A stretch of 14,616 nucleotides of DNA from CAYFIW01 sp964500645. Its GTDB lineage: Bacteria > Chloroflexota > Dehalococcoidia > Lucifugimonadales > UBA826. The stretch is from positions 1-14,616 of the forward strand of contig CAZCOH010000040.1 of NCBI GenBank assembly GCA_964500645.1, written 5' to 3'. Numbering within the stretch: the first letter of the stretch is position 1; each line of letters begins with the position of its first letter. The position numbers and the translations under genes are program-made. Of this stretch, positions 14,552 to 14,616 are shown one piece after another. Under the pieces are notes generated by a model. That model made no database searches and was not told the origin of the DNA. It worked only from the letters and a program-made list of their open reading frames with translations.

Positions 14552-14616
14552 CTAGAAAATACGATGAGGCATATTAGGTTCCTCTTTCGTTACAACTTCC
14601 AATACAGCAGGTTTAC
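14552..14616 (-). CDS. C-terminal end of a possible thiamine-diphosphate-dependent enzyme
   Basis: Reading leftwards from the window edge, one minus-strand frame stays open for 20 codons and ends in TAG (14554-14552). It encodes KPAVLEVVTKEEPNMPHRIF. The start of this peptide (KPAVLEVVT) strongly resembles the closing strand of acetolactate synthase-like thiamine-diphosphate enzymes (GPALIEVVTD...). The rest of the gene lies outside the window. It is in the same direction as the SDR gene and ends 38 bases before it, consistent with an operon. The assignment rests on a short peptide and is tentative. Confidence 0.45.
   Translation of the reverse strand, partial: KPAVLEVVTKEEPNMPHRIF

Overview
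This is a 14.6-kb piece of an ordinary-looking bacterial chromosome, A+T-rich (roughly 40% G+C by eye). It is densely packed and almost wholly coding. I see no rRNA, tRNA, CRISPR array, insertion sequence, integrase or phage gene. Most genes are single-copy metabolic enzymes with recognisable Shine-Dalgarno sites (AAGGAG, GGAGG, AGAGAGG). The mix includes a YajQ-family protein, malonyl-CoA decarboxylase, a glutamine-synthetase-like ligase with an amidase, a large cyclase-family hydrolase, an SDR and a thiamine-diphosphate-enzyme-like C-terminus. It suggests a free-living heterotroph with broad small-molecule catabolism, possibly marine. I cannot place it in a phylum from this window; a SAR202-like Chloroflexota or a proteobacterium would both fit.

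Layout. Bases 1-163 (minus) hold the N-terminus of a probable lipoprotein, with a perfect 13-bp inverted repeat over its start codon. Bases 436-1794 (plus) encode a MATE efflux pump. Bases 1827-2417 (minus) encode a small protein that looks like the C-terminal domain of the RarA/MgsA clamp-loader-like ATPase without any ATPase domain. Bases 2646-3755 (plus) encode a sulfite-oxidase-type molybdopterin enzyme with no visible export signal. Bases 3948-6780 (plus) are a tight two-gene unit of a glutamine synthetase-like gamma-glutamyl ligase and an amidase-signature hydrolase. The amidase ends in a stop-codon overlap with a convergent minus-strand pair (7871-6777), a one-pass membrane protein followed by a PrxQ/BCP peroxiredoxin.

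From 7969 everything up to 13737 is on the plus strand: YajQ, malonyl-CoA decarboxylase, then a closely spaced group of family-2 glycosyltransferase, asparagine synthetase and cyclase-family hydrolase. The right edge (13746-14616, minus) carries an SDR oxidoreductase preceded by the last codons of what looks like a thiamine-diphosphate enzyme.

The most unusual items are the free-standing RarA C-terminal domain, the ligase/amidase pair (a possible gamma-glutamylation catabolic route), the membrane-protein/peroxiredoxin operon with an acidic insertion in the peroxiredoxin, and the glycosyltransferase-AsnB-cyclase cluster. None is proof of a new system. They are gene combinations and sequence variants that can be tested by comparing homologues and their neighbourhoods.
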